A stretch of DNA of 64,000 nucleotides, from contig NW_025062475.1 of assembly GCF_000002995.4 (NCBI RefSeq), positions 5,646,187 to 5,710,186 on the forward strand, written 5' to 3'. A program made the translations under genes and the position numbers. Source of the stretch: Brugia malayi. Its lineage: Eukaryota; Nematoda; Chromadorea; Rhabditida; Onchocercidae. The notes under the pieces were generated by a model. The model was not told the origin of the DNA and searched no databases. It saw nothing but the letters and a program-made list of their open reading frames with translations. Below, in pieces: positions 13,049 to 28,256 of the stretch. The first letter of the stretch is position 1, and each line of letters opens with the position of its first letter.

Positions 13049-16000
13049 TCAATTCTTGACCGGTTCTAGTTCCATAATAATTGTTTGCAAACGTTCCAAA
13101 AGATTCCGTGCTGAATCCAAAAGTTCGTCAACATTGTGCCTTTCTGCCATCTCTACAAATTTCAATTGCACTTTTTTTTAGTTTTTCTAGTTTAAAACAG
13201 ATGCAAAAATAATTCATAGCAATTTAAATCAGGCATGTAAAATAATCAATGATGTTAAAGTCCTTAAAATTTTTTGCGATAATAAGTCAAATTATTCTAA
13301 TTCAAGTATGGCAAAAGTATTATTAGAAGTATGCAAAAATCGTTTTACCATATTTACCTAATTTTTATTTTTATTGAAAAATCGTTTTCGTTTAAGGAAA
13401 AATTGTTTTCCTTTTTTAAAGAAATGTTTAGCAAAATGTTTAATCAATCAATAAAACTTATTTTGGTAGAATTAATTAAAGTTTTATTTTACAAACCATT
13501 ATAAAATTTGATAACATCGGTGAAGTCCATTCGATTATCAATAATTATATGACGATATGCGATGATCATCGCTAAGGCTAAGAATAAATGAAAATGAGTA
13601 GTGACTAGTGAGGATGCTGCCCAAATTACTTCCCAAATACGAAACACTTGTGGATAGGTGAATTCTAAAAGCAAACATATGATAACTGTTTATTCGATAT
13701 GGGAACTTGATTATTTTATTTTATTTATTTGTTTATTCACTTATTTATTTGCTTAGCATATCTGTTCATTTAATCTATTAATTGGTTAATTTATTTATTA
13801 ATATTTATTTATTTATTCATCGGTTTATTCATTCTTTATTTACAAATCTAATAAATGACAAGAAACTTCTAAAAACTAAATCTTGGCCATCAAAAATTAA
13901 TAAAATGAAACCTCTTTTGAAGTCAAGTAAGAACCATCGATAAGTAAAAGATAGATGTGTTGCGTCACCATTTTCAGTTATATACTCGAGAAATTCCGGA
14001 TCCATCACCTAGAAGTGAGCAATAACTTCTGTTTCATAAGTCATAATGGTCCGAAAGAATAAGAAAACATGACATAATGTTTATTACGAAAGGTTGAATA
14101 GTGAAAAGAGAAAGGTACCTGTAAGAGAGAATTCATGTAAGCCAGATTATCATCCATTCCAGTTCTCTGCGGGAAATTTTGCTTCATTCGGAGCATTAAT
14201 CGATCAAAACATGCTAGTACCAGTGGTTCTGTAACGATCATCACATGTCAAAAACTAGCAGATGATTTGTAATCTTTCATTTCACTATAAGTATCTGTCC
14301 TTTCACATAGACTGCGAATATTCATTCCTTCTGTATACTGTGATTGACTTCTGCTGCATATGCAACATTTTTATATCACAAATACCACATTAATACTTTT
14401 GCAAAACATTTAGGTAATAAAGTAATTACAGATTTGCAATAACAAAGATAAGCATCATTATTTCTTCTTTAATCATCAAAATTTCATTTGTCGAGTAATT
14501 GAACTTACCATCATCGAGGATAACCAATAGTGGAGCGGCCAAGTCGCACATTCCTTGCGTGTAACCTTCGTTTAAATTCCGCCATATATACGTACACATT
14601 ACCGTTTTCAACTTTTGTAGATTTTCTTTTTTGGCAAAATAAGCTGAGCTTCGATCACAACGTTCTACATCTTTCTCGATTCGGTGTAAATTGGCACTGA
14701 ATTTTTCCATGATATCTTCCTGGAATATATCGATAAACGGGTGAATTCATTTTTTTTTTTTTTTTTTGAAAAGGAAATGAATCTTTTAGGAAACTTCATT
14801 TGATCAAGTAGAAAAAAAAATTATGTCACCAGAAGTGTTACTATCAATGATGTAGGTTAACCTCATCGTTATCCTTTTGATCTTTAGGTATTTCATTATT
14901 TTCCTCGAATACTTCATTGTTCAGCGATATTCCATGGAATGATGGGTTAGATTCAGCTTTGCATACATGATATCGAAGTCGAGCTAGAAATATCTTCATT
15001 CATTGGAATTAGTTCCGTGCAAATTAAAATTATAACTTTGTTTTCTTCATTTTCTCATACTAATTCTTTAACCCATTTTATCATGTTCCTTAATTTTATC
15101 ATCCTATTACTTATGTAAAATTAGTCTTTGCATTCAGAATAAACATTTTCATTTGCTACTAATATTTATGGAAAATGATGAAACAAAACTAAAGATTAAA
15201 TTATAAATTTAAGACCAGATTACAGAGAATTATAACTATGAAATACATAGCTTCCTTGATTTTCTCCACTTCGCCTCTTCCCAAAATATTCCTATAATCT
15301 TTTTTTTCAGATTTATTTGGAAAAAAAAAAGAAGCTTCTTAACCGACTACAAATGCTTCTCGATCACGTTCACGAATAATTTTCTCGATCTTTTCCCATT
15401 CTACTACATCGTTGTAGTATTTTGCACGATATGTATTCTTGAGCTGTTCGAAATCTTGTGTCCAATTCACTAGTCCTAGTAGATATGGCCAAACCTTACG
15501 TCGAAGCATAAAAGACTCATTTCCACTGATGCCAAATCGATAAGTTCTCGATAGGAATTCTTTCTCCATTTTTTCCTGGTGCGTTAACATAACTGAGAAT
15601 CAGTTGATAGCAGTCATAAAAGAAAACTTCAAGCAGAGCAAAGAACAAAAGCACCAACAGATTTTATATTCCGGCATTCTTTCCAGAAATCCTCGTTAAC
15701 TGGACCAGTTGTTTCCTCTATTGCTGTTTTCGAATCAACCAAACATGCCAAATGATTTCGAATAGTACGTAAATGACCGCAATATGCTAGCCCTATAAAT
15801 GACCTATCGTTAATTAGCAATGGCTTAATAGTAATACTCATATAATTTAATTTGCATACCGCCACTCGATTAGTAGTAAAGTAGCAATTGAAAAAAAAAA
15901 AACGAAAACAAAGAAGACTTATGGTGATTATCAGAGTTGATGATACGATTGAAGAAATAACCGGATAAATGAAATGTTTTACAGAAAGGCCAATTAAGTT

Positions 16001-19000
16001 TTAATAAAAATCTTTGGTTCGCCCTAGTCTTAGTATATCGGGACTTCTTACAAATATTTATAATCAGTACAGATCACAGTTGAAAAAGAAGGAAGAATGA
16101 AATGTAAAGAAAACATGAAATTAAAGCTTACATCCGTAAAAAGTTCGAGCCAAGATTTGCATCTTCATAGAAGAACATGCTTTCTTGAAATTCTGTCTGC
16201 AGATCCGGAAAGTTTTACGAAATGTATGTACTTTAAGTAAAATCTTTTCATTCTACATTAGAAAAAATTAAAGGAAAATTTGTGGTTATATATATATATA
16301 TATTTAATTTCTTTTTTAATTTTTTTAATATATACATATATATTCAAATAATTTCCTAATTGATCATTTCACTTCGTCTATACTAATTCTTTTGTTGAAA
16401 GGTTCATTTAATATGTATATAGGCCTTGCTAGTCATTCAGCAATCGTTCCGCAGTCATTTAACCACTAGGCAACTCCATGAATGGGACTTGTGATGACCT
16501 GTGATCACAACAAAATTTTTTTCAACTAACCTCATGAGCTCGTCCACTTCACTTTCACTCACCGTCCGCTTCTCGTCTCGCTTTCTGAAAGAATGGGAAG
16601 ATTAATAAATTCATTTCGTCATCCAATCACTGAAAGAAAAAGAAGAAAATTTTGTCAGCCACTCTTTTGTAGGACTTTAATTTTTTGCCATTCAGTCAGT
16701 CATTTTTCGGAAAAAAAAAATTCAGTCAATCATTTTTTCAAAGTTTCAATTCTTCATTATTGAATAATTTTAGGAAAGAACAGTTATTGCGTAGTACGAG
16801 TTAGAAATTTGAAAAAATTACAAAACCTTAATTTAGCAGTCGAATCATTGATTGGTGATATTTCATGAATTATAGTTTCATCTAAGTAATTTGGCTTATT
16901 AAGTAGCGGAGCAGGTGTACATGTTGGTACTAAGCGAAATACATAATCCTGTGATTTGCTCTCTTCATCATGGTTTATGTTCAACTCCTTTGTTATGCTC
17001 TTTCGTCGTAATTTCGGCAATATTTTACCTTGAGTGAATCAAATCAGAGAAAAGAATGGCATTTACAAATGCATATATCGCTTTGAAGTTACCAGACAAT
17101 TTTGAAATTAATCCTTAACTCGAATATGATTTTTCTATTACTTGTATGATAATTGATAATAATAAGAATAATACGCATGAATTTCTAGTATAGATGTTGA
17201 ATTTATAATGATAATTTCAACTCTCAATTTTTTTCCAATGCAACTTGCTATGTTATTAGAAAAGTAGTCATTTGATGCAATAGCATCACTAATTATAAAG
17301 ATTTGATTTAATTGTAGTATTTGATAACCTTTCTCTTTGGAAAACCATAAGGGTGGATCGAGTCGATTGTAAGGTGCTAAACCACTTTCGAGACAGGAAA
17401 GGAAAGCAAGCAAATGATGGCCGGCTGGAAATTGCATCGGTGAATGTTGCACGCCATCACCGCCAACGAAAATTAATGTCGTCGGTGAATTCTCATCTGA
17501 AATCGTTAATTGATTCCCGAATTACCTTCTTTCTACATTAAATAGGATAAGCAATCTTATCGATGATAAGTTACATAAGCAGATCGTAGTAGTTAAGACT
17601 GCTGCAGAATTTTCCTTTACTTGATTTTTGCTGGTAACTGAATAATTTAATTTCGGATTCGGTCAGTAAAATTAGATAGAAAAAGTTTTTTTTTTAAGTT
17701 AGATAGAGAAAAAAAGTGAAGCAAAAAAAAATTTAAGTACTAACTATACTGATGTATATGTATGTAGATTATATCACTGATATTGATGTTGATAATATGT
17801 CTCCAAAGCCAATCACCATCACAAGGAAGATTATCACAAGAAGCTGAGGATGGCTGCGAACTGAATTCATAGAGTTGAAAATATCTCATTCTGATTTTAT
17901 TTCTCCCAGATGCTTAATTGATTTCATATATGATAAACATGTTAGTCAGTAAGTTAGGTGAATGTAGCAACTGAGTGGCAAATGATTAGAACCTTGAATG
18001 CATCAGTTGATTGGGTGACCATTTCACAGTTACATTTCCCGGTGAATTCTGATGCAGCGATAGATAACCTTTCATTGGGGGTCCATCAGGTGACACAGTC
18101 GCGGTGACATTATTTTTACCGTATAACAATGATGCTTTCACGTTCTGATGTAATGAATACACATAATCGCGTCCAAATGTACACATGGGTGATGAACAGC
18201 TGTCAACGCTTGTTACTATGCTACTACCACGCTTCATCACCTGCACTGATCCGAGAATTCACGTCAAATTATTACTTGAGCTACGTAACAAATAGGAATG
18301 ATAGATACAGTAGAATTCATTCAATAAACAAACAATACCTCATCAATAGTTTCAGAAGTCAGATATTCCTAACATGTCAATTTTTTTCTTTGTAAAAAGT
18401 ATTCAGATATTTCCGGTATATTTGAAGAAATAACCGTTAATGGTGGTCGTTTGGGTGTCGGAGGAGTAGCTGAACAGGAATGGATGCTACGATGTCGCTC
18501 AACCAATTCACCGGCTAAGGGTTCCTCATACGGATCACATTGATGATCCATCATTGTATAGTCAATAGCACATGGACCAACTGAAAATCGTAAATCTTAT
18601 TGCAGTTCAACATGTATAATATTACGTTGAAAAAATTAAATCCTAAAATTTCATTTGCCTCCTTTTCTGTATACATTTATTTCCAAATTAAATTGCAAGT
18701 CGAAAGAGAATAGTGATAATGGAAATTGAAGAGAAGTAACAACATTAAGATTCTTTATAATAAGTGTTTGGAAACTATGAGAATAAAACATCTTAAATTT
18801 TTTAGTAAATTATTAAATCAAAGTAAATTGTTTAAAAAAAAATTTAAAATCTTTTGAGCCTTATAGAAGGAAGAACGAAAACCGAATCAAAGGAATACTT
18901 CAACTATTATTAAACGAGATATTGTAATCATTTACAATTCATAATGCTCATTTTCTGCATTTATTTCTTACCACTCTTATGATAGCTTCTGATAACAGTG

Positions 19001-22000
19001 AAAGTTTTCATCTGAAATTCTATGAAATTCTTAGATGATAAACTGGATGATATACAGTTTGGAGGAATCTACTTCAGGTGCCAAAAATGGATGATAGACA
19101 GACTGCCGGAATGGATTTCATATGTAACTGATATCACTCTTCCACCACCATATTATGAACAAGTTGGATTTCATTATGGAATGTGAATTGTAGAAAACTC
19201 TTCCAGTAAAAGGCATATTTGCATAATATACCTTCTTCTTTATGTAGCAATGTTTGCATTTTCAACTAAACCTAATGAAATCCTTTAGCAGTAGTAGCAA
19301 TAAGAAGAGAAGTAGGTGAATAGCTGTAATCATATCTTCTATATGTTCTACAGCAGCATTAAAATATTTAAATTAGTAACCAATTAATGGTTTCTAAATA
19401 CTCGCTTTTTTATTACTAGAAAATTCAATTCAAATTCTCGCTTCAAGATTTTGAAACTGATCTGAAATTGAAGATTTTGCATAAACATGCGATCTGCAAA
19501 GACTATGTATTAAAAAGGAAATGATAACCAAAACTGGACAAAACATTAATTGCGCATACAAATGTTCTGGTCACTTTTCAACTCTTAATTTAATAGGATT
19601 TTTAGTTTAAAAAGTGAGAGTCTAAAAGGACCTATTCAGTTTAATGCAGTCTTCCACACACAATTCATAGTTTCGTTTTCAAATGAATTCAGTTTTTTAC
19701 AATAGCTATAACTTTATCCTTTAGACTTTTTCCCCACATTTAATTCATCGAATTTACTGTGTAGCATTTAGTATGTATGTATGTTTGTATATATGTATGT
19801 TTGTATGTATGTATGTATATTTTTAGCGGATAATTGAAGAAATAATTGATGGCTACGAAGGCATGAAAGCATCATAACGTAAAAATTCAATTAATTCCGC
19901 AGCAGTAGCACAAGTCTTACAGCAATTAGATCGTTTGATATCTTTTAACATCGGTGCTTTTTGTAGTTGTCATTCTTAACTATTGTCATAAATTATTCTC
20001 TCTCTCCCTCCCTCTCTCTCTCTCTCTCTCCTCATCTTTTATGGGAAATATATATGTATACCTTACTGACGTATGCAACCGTTATTAAAATTCTAATTGC
20101 TTGCCATTAGATAACATTGTGCTGTCAAAGGGATGTATGTCATTGTTTGAAATAGAGGAAAGGAAAAGGAGTATGTCACACGGGAAATTTTTAATCAGCC
20201 TTATGAGTAGAATCTAATCAGCCTTGTTGATTGCCCTTCTTTCCAAATGTGAATATTTTCGCATCACCCAATCCAGTTTGTTGGTTGCATATTGCTATAT
20301 CAGACAGTGCCTGAATATTGCTATATCAGGAATTGCTTGCCGACTAAGTATCACAATTTTCTGTCATATATTACTAAGAAAGATATTAATTGAAATTCAA
20401 AAAAAAAAAATAATGCTATCGAAAGAATTTTATAGATAATCGCCCCTAAACCAATATATAAATTAACATTTGAATATTACCAGAGGAAGAAGAGGAAATG
20501 ACATCGGATCAGATTGCCTTATGATGTGAATGAAATAAACTTGAAAAAAAAAAGAGTGATAAAAGTGAGATTCTAAGGAATGTGAAATGAATATTAAATG
20601 AAATTTAATATGCTTCTAATCTACTTCCATTATAGTTACCAATTGGTTTTTTCACTTTTCAAATATGCAGAAACATTAAAATGTATTCTTCATTTCATGG
20701 TATGTCTTGTTTGGAATAATTTTTAATTGACTAAATTTCAACTAAACTTTATGTATCCACTAATATTTCTCTCTTCTCTTCTATTCGCTCTCTTTTCTTT
20801 CTCGTCCTCCCTCTTTTTTATTCCCGCACAAATTATGATATCTCTTGAAATTAATGATTATAACTCCTAAAAATAAGTTAATCATAATAGGAAACATTTT
20901 TATTCTGGTTCCTATAATAGAATACAAAAATATTTTTATTAATCTGTCCAACTAAAGGTATTTTTATACACTTCCTGGCTTTCTTTCTCCTTTCAACATT
21001 AAACATTGTCTATCATTGTTACCAACAATAATAATAATTATTATTATTGTCACTTATCAATAAACGTATTTTATATCACCTTGGTACTTGGTACTTATAT
21101 CATTTTTGTTGATTAGTGATATGTCCCTTTGCTACCTATTATCATATATTACTGAATTAACTTTTTTTCCTAAGTATGCTAACTCGTTTATATTACTATA
21201 ATATTCTCACCATACTTATAGGAAACATTCATGTCTTTTACTTTATAAATGAAAGTCTTGAGTAATTCCTTGATTAATCCTTTTTCTTTCAGAGACGAAA
21301 GTCTAAATAATAATGAAAATGTTCAAATATTCCTAAATAATATATGCTATTTGCGCTTTTTTATGCTTTTATCTAAATTAATATTTGAAATAACAACCTT
21401 CCCGTTACTTCATAATTGTATGTTAACAAAAACATTCTTTTGCTCTGAGTTGAGAATTTATAATAAAATAGAAAATTGGTTTTGATAACGTTTCAGAAAA
21501 ATAGTATTTATATGATTGCTGAAAGTTCAACTTATCTATATGATTTCTATACGAACTTATCTATATAACAAAATTGCAAATGGCAAGTGAACAGAATGAA
21601 TTATAAATTAACTCGCTATTTCGAATTAATTAGCTTTAGCAATTAACTAGTGATTTATTTTCAGTTTTCTTAAAGCTTACCACGCGATGGGAACTGTTTA
21701 TGGGAACTGATCACATAGCTTGAATTTTGGGAGAGATTGAAAGACAAAGTATGAAATCAAATATTAAATAAAAATTAAATACCGAGTAGGGCTGCTACAA
21801 CACCGCCTTTGGCAGCATCCAACATTAGTGAATTCTTTTCATAGTATCGCCGACAGCTATAAAATTTTTTTGCGAAATCTTTTGAATCATTTAAAAAAGA
21901 AGTTATGAAAAATGATTCCGATTAGCTCTTTTCTCTCATATCCATCCTTTTAGTCTCCTCTTTAACCGATCAGATAGTATCGTTCCATTACAAAACAACT

Positions 22001-23153
22001 TCAGTTGAAGCCTTTTTCAAACCGATAAGAAAAACATACTGCACAGAATTATGAATGAATCCAATGATTGCTGGTAATATTTTTGCCAACAGCGCAAATC
22101 TAATCCATAAATATGATGACGGACATGATCTAATAATAAACGTCAATTAAATAAAGTAAATTTAATCTCAGATATAATAACAATGTTACCTTTCACTTTG
22201 TAACAGACTACCTTCATTAGAATTTTTGATTTATAAAAATTTTGAATCAGAATGATAAATTCATTTAATCCACTAAAAAAAAATTGTTGTAATATTAGGA
22301 ATTCAATTTATCAGTTTTTTATTTTATCTAAACTAAAAAAGTATATATAAATAATCCGTATCAGACAAACACAATTTCGTCATCATGAGCTCTGATTGTA
22401 AGTGTTAACACAGTTGCTGCTTCTGGACAAAATTTGGCAATGTTATGTAGAAGAGCATAAGTTGAACGTCCGCCGAATAATCCAAGCAGACGGCGCTTTA
22501 AACCGTCCAATAAACATTGCTCCACTGCTGCTGCAACGAGAAATTTCATTTTTGAAATAAAAAAATTTTTTTTTAAAAGAGACAAAAAAAATTTTCTTAA
22601 AACTTTACAGCAAAATGCTGAGTCACTGTTATACCAAAGTAATATCAGTGAATTTTGCATAAAAATTTGAATAGTAAATTAACGACTGAGTTAAGAAGTT
22701 GGATGTTAACTGAATCATAAACTTATTCATACCACATAATGACGTCACATATGTACTTTTAGCATTAATTGCTTTTCTATTTACGGATTCTTCCATAATA
22801 ATTTTCACCTAAAATTTTACAATATAATGAATGCACGATAAATGGCCAACAAATGGCCATTTTGAATTCAGAAAATATTCATATAAGATCGAATAAGAAT
22901 TGTATTAAATATTTAAATTTAAATGAATTCAATTTACCTCTCTTTTAAGTGTATTCAATAGTCGTTCTTTGCGACGCGTTGCTTCAGTTGGTGCTTCAAC
23001 ATCAAAATCGACCATTACAATACTACCACTACGTGTTTCTGTCTCAATGCCACTCTCACTTGTTTTCCGTTCCGTAAGAATGGATTCTTCGGAACGTGTC
23101 ATAAATGTTTCCCAAGCACTAGAATGTCGAACCATATGGGCTACTCTGTTCAT
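13049..23153 (-). CDS. tbc-8: RUN and TBC domain RabGAP, SGSM1/2 - TBC-8 family, 20 exons
   Basis: Complete gene for a small G protein signalling modulator. The C. elegans member TBC-8 acts on RAB-2 in dense-core vesicle maturation (family knowledge). Exons from the start: 22938-23153, 22733-22808, 22371-22530, 22040-22129, 21783-21856, 18374-18580, 17993-18245, 17745-17860, 17329-17496, 16827-17028, 16531-16584, 16132-16196, 15655-15792, 15344-15592, 14862-14983, 14509-14719, 14119-14228, 13912-14008, 13497-13664, 13049-13152. All phases agree; about 959 residues. The N-terminal RUN domain holds [29 protein letters not shown] and RRYYEKNSL. The middle has [32 protein letters not shown] and [20 protein letters not shown]. 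The TBC domain has an arginine finger ([11 protein letters not shown], IxxDxxR) and a glutamine finger (GYTQGMCDL), then [17 protein letters not shown] and MAERHN near the end. Catalytic residues are intact, so an active GAP is likely. Confidence 0.95.
13700..13840. repeat. (TTTA)n-rich stretch in a RabGAP intron
   Basis: Imperfect TTTA/TTTG tetranucleotide repeat between exons 18 and 19 of the RabGAP gene. Confidence 0.7.
19771..19820. repeat. (TATG)n microsatellite
   Basis: Imperfect TATG/TTTG tetranucleotide run inside the large intron of the RabGAP gene. Confidence 0.85.
19998..20034. repeat. (CT)n microsatellite
   Basis: Pyrimidine CT repeat with CCCT interruptions, in the same intron. 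Confidence 0.85.
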
Positions 23154-26100
23154 CTTTTTCTCTTCAACATAATTTTAAATTCCTTATGTGAATAAAATTA
23201 ATTTGGAACTTATCTTTTCATTTCTATGTCCTTCCTCTCTCCTTTTTCTCTCGCCTTCCTTTTCTTGCCATCTTTTTCTCTTTGCACCATAAATAGGAAG
23301 AAAACGTGAAGGCATTTGAAAATTTATATGTGAAAAAAATTAATGATAATTATTGTTATTGAAGAATGTTTCAAGAAATCTTCCTAACAATAATTATTAA
23401 TTGATAATATATAAAAGCAAATGTAACAAGAAAAATAGAAATAAGATAGGAATAATTACATTATGTATGAAATTTATTATTAATTCTGGTAGGAAAGATT
23501 TCGAACATAATATAATGAATAAATACGTTTTGCTTTTTTTGTTTCTTTCTTTTATTTTTGTTTTATTAAGCATTAGCATCAGCATATTTAGCATATTAAA
23601 ATTAATACATCGTGCAAAGCTTTCTTTTTGTTCTCATCTGTAAAAAGAAATATTAATTTGCGTCAACTAAAAATGTCAATTCACAAAAATTTGTCATTCC
23701 AATTTTTCGAATAGATTTTTCAAATATTTGCAACATGAAAGGTGTTTGTTGACTTTTGGATTAAAACTAAAATGCACAAAGCTAAGACTATAAAGCTAAT
23801 GAGTAATAATATCCTTCGTTTTAAGCGATGATTCTTTACTTCTCGTCATGCCTTTTTTTTAGTTTTTTTTTTTTTTTTTTCTCTTCAAAACAAGCTGACA
23901 TAGAGAAAGTAAGTTATTGAACGAACCAGTCAATAGCACAGAGATATATGGTTGAATAAGAGCATTCCGGGTAATACCAAATGTTCTGAATGATGGATAA
24001 ACGATTAATTTGTCTAGCTAAGGGATAAATTGTTATCTCAAGATAAAACAGTTTATCTGCTATTTTCAAGCAGAGTTAATTATGTGGCATCGGATCCGGA
24101 AGCTTAATATACGATTTTGGTGTACTACTTTGTTGTATTTGTTCTAGACGGATTCACTGTAACGTTTCTAACTTCTAAGGGTCTTTATAAATTGGCATTT
24201 AAATGTTTTACATTGAATTTTGAAATTATCAATAGCTAAGCAGTATGATTTGTTAACTTTCAGGTTAAAGTAACAATGAATATTTGTTGAACAGATTTAA
24301 TCAATTATATCATAAATTAAACTGATTTTCACTGAGCCAATGCTAATATGCTAATTTGAATTTCCAGTGAATATTTTACAGGGTACATAATTCAAAATGG
24401 GTAGTGCTAGCTACATTTAATAACAATTCCACATCTCATCAAAAATTTGTGGTGGAAAAAACAAGTTCAATTTTTGAACGATTATTTAAATTCTCAAGAA
24501 AGTATTGTGAAGTGAAACAATTTGCATGAATAATTGATTGATTTTAATGTAATAGCAATATGAAAGGCTGAAAAAAAAATAACTAAATTTCAATGTTTGC
24601 AACATTATATAATTTGCATTAGATTTTAAATGAAATTCTACTCTAAATTAATTAATTAATTTACTGGTGTATCAACAATAACAAACAATATAATAAAACA
24701 GACGGTGAAAAGTGGAATATTAATGATTAATGTATTAACGATTGTTAAAATACTTAAGTAATATGCTAACAAATTTTTGCTTTTCTTTTTTTTTTTTTTC
24801 TGAAATTAGCATCAATGTCATTGGCGAAAATTAGCTCAGTGTCGTATAAAAAGTATAAGTTTATTCTGGTTGTAACGACCTTTTTTGGTACGGTTTTTTA
24901 CATGTTGTCACAGATATGAATCCTTAAATGATTACTGTCATCATTAATTATATATGACAGTTAATTGAGAGATATTGTGGGGTTTAAGCACGCAAATTTC
25001 ATTATTTCTAACTTGTGGAATATGATGACATTAATTAAAATATTGGATTAATTTGAAATTAAATATTAGCAGAATAAAAAAGAAAAAAAACGAAAAATGG
25101 TTTAATAAGGAACATATTTGCATTTAGTTCATAAATAATGTTTAAATTAAATTTGAAATCCGAATCAATAAATTTATCTTGACAAAAATTCAAAATGAGA
25201 AATGAATTTTTCCTTTCATTAATTAGTCAAAAAAGAAAAGTAGGGAAAAGAGAAAGAGAAAGGAAATAGAGAAGATGAAAATCAATCAGTAAGTATTTAC
25301 TAAACTTTGGAGAAAGTACTGAATAATTCATAAGCTAAACACATAGCATACTTCATTAACCATCCATTTGTAATTCATATTTGGTTCAAAAAAATACTTT
25401 CTTTATCGATAAGTGATCGAATTTGAACTTGCAAAATATAAATCGGAAATTATTAACAAATGTCAACTTTTTGTGCATATTTTTTTAGTTTTAAATATAA
25501 TATGAAAATTCTCAAAGAATTTTCAAATATCAGTTTTCACAAATGTAAGATTATTCAATTGTATTGAATTAGAACTGAACTAACAATCATCTTCTGAGAG
25601 TTATAAATTGATTGACAAGCTTGTTGTCAAGTAACAAAATTAGTTTATCATCTGACATATTATCTGAAAGGAGGAAGACAGAGAAATTTCTTTATCAATA
25701 AATAAGTTAATTAATTTGCTTTCTTTGCATTGCATTGTTTTGCATGTTTAAGTTTCCCTAACACTTTGATTTTCGAAGCATATTATTCTATTATAGCTTA
25801 ACTAAATAGGCTAATTTAACAAAACAAGCATTTAATTTTTCCATCCATTCAATTGCGCCAATTCTTATGCAATGGAAAAAGGAAGAAAGCAATGAAATGA
25901 ATTGAAAATTTTGTTGACCAAATGGAAATTCATAGCAATCTACATAAGATGAAAAAATGAAATGATCATAAAACAATGAAACTTTTTTTCTTTCACTTAT
26001 TTTGTCAAAAAGATGAAATGAATGACTAAATGACATTGATCATAATCATCTCATCTCTCATATCATATCGGCAATTATTTATGATCCTTGAATAAATTAG

Positions 26101-27930
26101 TTGTTAAGCTTCTTGCATTATATCATATTGCTGCTTCATTTGTTGCTGAAAAATATATTACATTTTTCTACCTAATGCATTTCCTCTCTCTCTCTCTCTC
26201 TTTCTTTTTTTCTTTCTTCCTTTTTATTCTTGTAAAGTTATATTGAATGAAGTGGATTAATTCCACTTTTTCCCTTTTTCCCTGTTATGTAACTGCACTG
26301 GGAAATGAAAATTATGCAGAATTGAAAATTTGGATTAATTTGATTTTTTTCAATTGCTAAATTATCAAACTGAACTTTTAGTATGATTCTGATATTAGTT
26401 TGAATATAGTTATCACACATCGAATAAATATATATTTCCAACGATTGATTCATATAATGAACATTCTTACATCATATCACACATATGAATATATTCTTCT
26501 AACATAGGATTAAATATAAAGTCAAAATTAATCTATTGATAAGATATGTTGATATAATAAAGCATTACCACATTAATTTTAAAAAATTTAGGAAATTTTG
26601 GATAACAAATTTGTTTCTTTAACGAGGTACAGGTTAGAAGAATCTAGAAAGATTACTGATTTAAATTAAGAATAGTTATGTTTGATGATGCTTGCGAGCT
26701 CTTAGTACTTTCTAGAGTAATAAACTTAGGAAGAGATTGGGAAGTTTGCGGAATTGCATTTCTCGAGAGTTCCTGTTAAGAGTCTTTCAATTCTTCCATT
26801 TTCTTTCGAATAAAAATCTTTTCAGGGAAAAACATTCCATATTTATTAACATTCAAATGGTAAGAAAAATTTTTCATTTAGACCGATGATGACATTTAGG
26901 TGATCAATTTTCTTTAATAGGCTTTTTTACTGAGAAATAAAATTTGTCAATAGCGTCACTGATAAAAAAATTATGATTGATATAATTAAAACACAGCAGT
27001 AAGAAAATGGATAAATAATGAAATTTCGAAAAATGTGTGTCATGGTAGTTTTAATAATTTGGTACCATAAAGATAGAAAGATTATAAGTAGTAAGTGATG
27101 AAATAGCGATAAAAATACAATGATAAATTTAATTATTGGTAGTTTGACATTTGACTTTAATTGACAAAATAGAGTTAGAATAAGAGATGAGTTTGCACAA
27201 TTCTACCTTTTTTAGTGAAGAGATAGAGGCATCGAAATATCGGTTTTTTTTTTTTTTTTTATAAATCACTTCCCTCACTCCTCTTAATGACATCATTTCT
27301 TCAGGTATGAAGTTATGCATAGCATTATAAGTTTAAGTAATACTTCTCAAAAAATATTTTCTTTAAAAAGTATCGACTCATCATGATATTTGAATAAACA
27401 AGATTGGAAAAAAAGAAAACAAAATGACTGTACTGGACAACCGAAGTTCTAGTAATTTTCAGAATCAATCTCTAGTTGAAGCAATACAGAAAAGAAAAAT
27501 GGTAAAATAAATATCAAATATTTGATTTGAAGATTTCAAAGAAAAACTCCGATCCGCCGGGAATTTAAAAAAGCGTAAGCTAGTCATCAGAATAATTAGC
27601 CTAAATTCAATTTATATGTGAGTTTCAATCATGAAAAAAGTGATTAAAAATAATCCGATGAAAAGATTACAAAAAAAAAAAAAAAAAAAAAAAAAAACGA
27701 AACCTTTCTGACAATGAATGGAAAAAAACAGTCGAAACAATGATAATAACTTACTGCTGATACAATCATTTTATTGAATGTTAACAGTCTAATTTGTAGG
27801 ATATACTGCCAGGGTAAAAGTGATAAGAATATGAGGAGAAAATATTTGTTTTCTAGACTCTTTGTCATTTTGTTCTGTCCGTAAACTGCAAATTCGATGA
27901 TGACAACAGAGGACGGACATATACCCTAGT
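23154..27930. other. Gene-poor interval upstream of the RabGAP gene
   Basis: Very AT-rich, with a (CT)n tract at about 26184-26212 and a 27-base A run near 27671-27697. Presumably contains the promoter of the RabGAP gene near 23200. I translated the longer open stretches and found nothing recognisable. Confidence 0.45.
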
Positions 27931-28074
27931 CTAAGGCATAGCTGAAAATGCTCTGGCTTGGCCTCTTATGTTAGATGCTAATAAATGCTCGTCGTATTTC
28001 AATTCTGTCACAATAACACCGTCATTGCACTTACAAATTCATCGTGCACATTCGGCGGAGCACAAGGCCTTCTG
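27931..28074 (-). pseudogene. Possible relic of a cysteine-rich coding exon
   Basis: A 48-codon stretch that looks coding against its surroundings: CSAECAR, then an in-frame TGA, then CKCNDGVIVTELKYDEHL, ending RAFSAMP and TAG. It is preceded on the minus strand by an AG at 28075-28076. Base composition is clearly less AT-rich than the flanks. The Cys spacing recalls small Cys-rich extracellular domains, but I do not recognise the family. The internal stop suggests a dead exon. Confidence 0.3.
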
Positions 28075-28256
28075 CTATTCAATAGGCACATTTAGTTTAA
28101 ACTTCTCGCTAGTTGAACAAATAAAACTAAAGCAAAATTTTTGAAAAGAACACGAAATCTACCGAAGTATTTTTAGACGAAATTACTTTAGTTGAATTTA
28201 AACTTTCAAAGGCTAAAAATGAAGGTAAATGTGAACTTTTCATTTCATAACTAAGT

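Larger units (their letters stand above)
18581..21782 (-). other. 3.2 kb intron of the SGSM/TBC-8 gene
   Basis: Lies between exons 5 and 6, within the RUN-to-linker part; both flanking exons are in matching phase. It holds a (TATG)n run at about 19771-19820 and a (CT)n run at about 19998-20034. No nested gene is seen on either strand. Confidence 0.7.

Noticed and set aside
22140..22360. Possible extra exon in the RUN part of the RabGAP gene, behind a strong TTTTTTTTAG acceptor
   Set aside because: It is open for about 30 codons, but none of its donors gives the phase needed by the next exon; exons 3 and 4 already join in phase without it.
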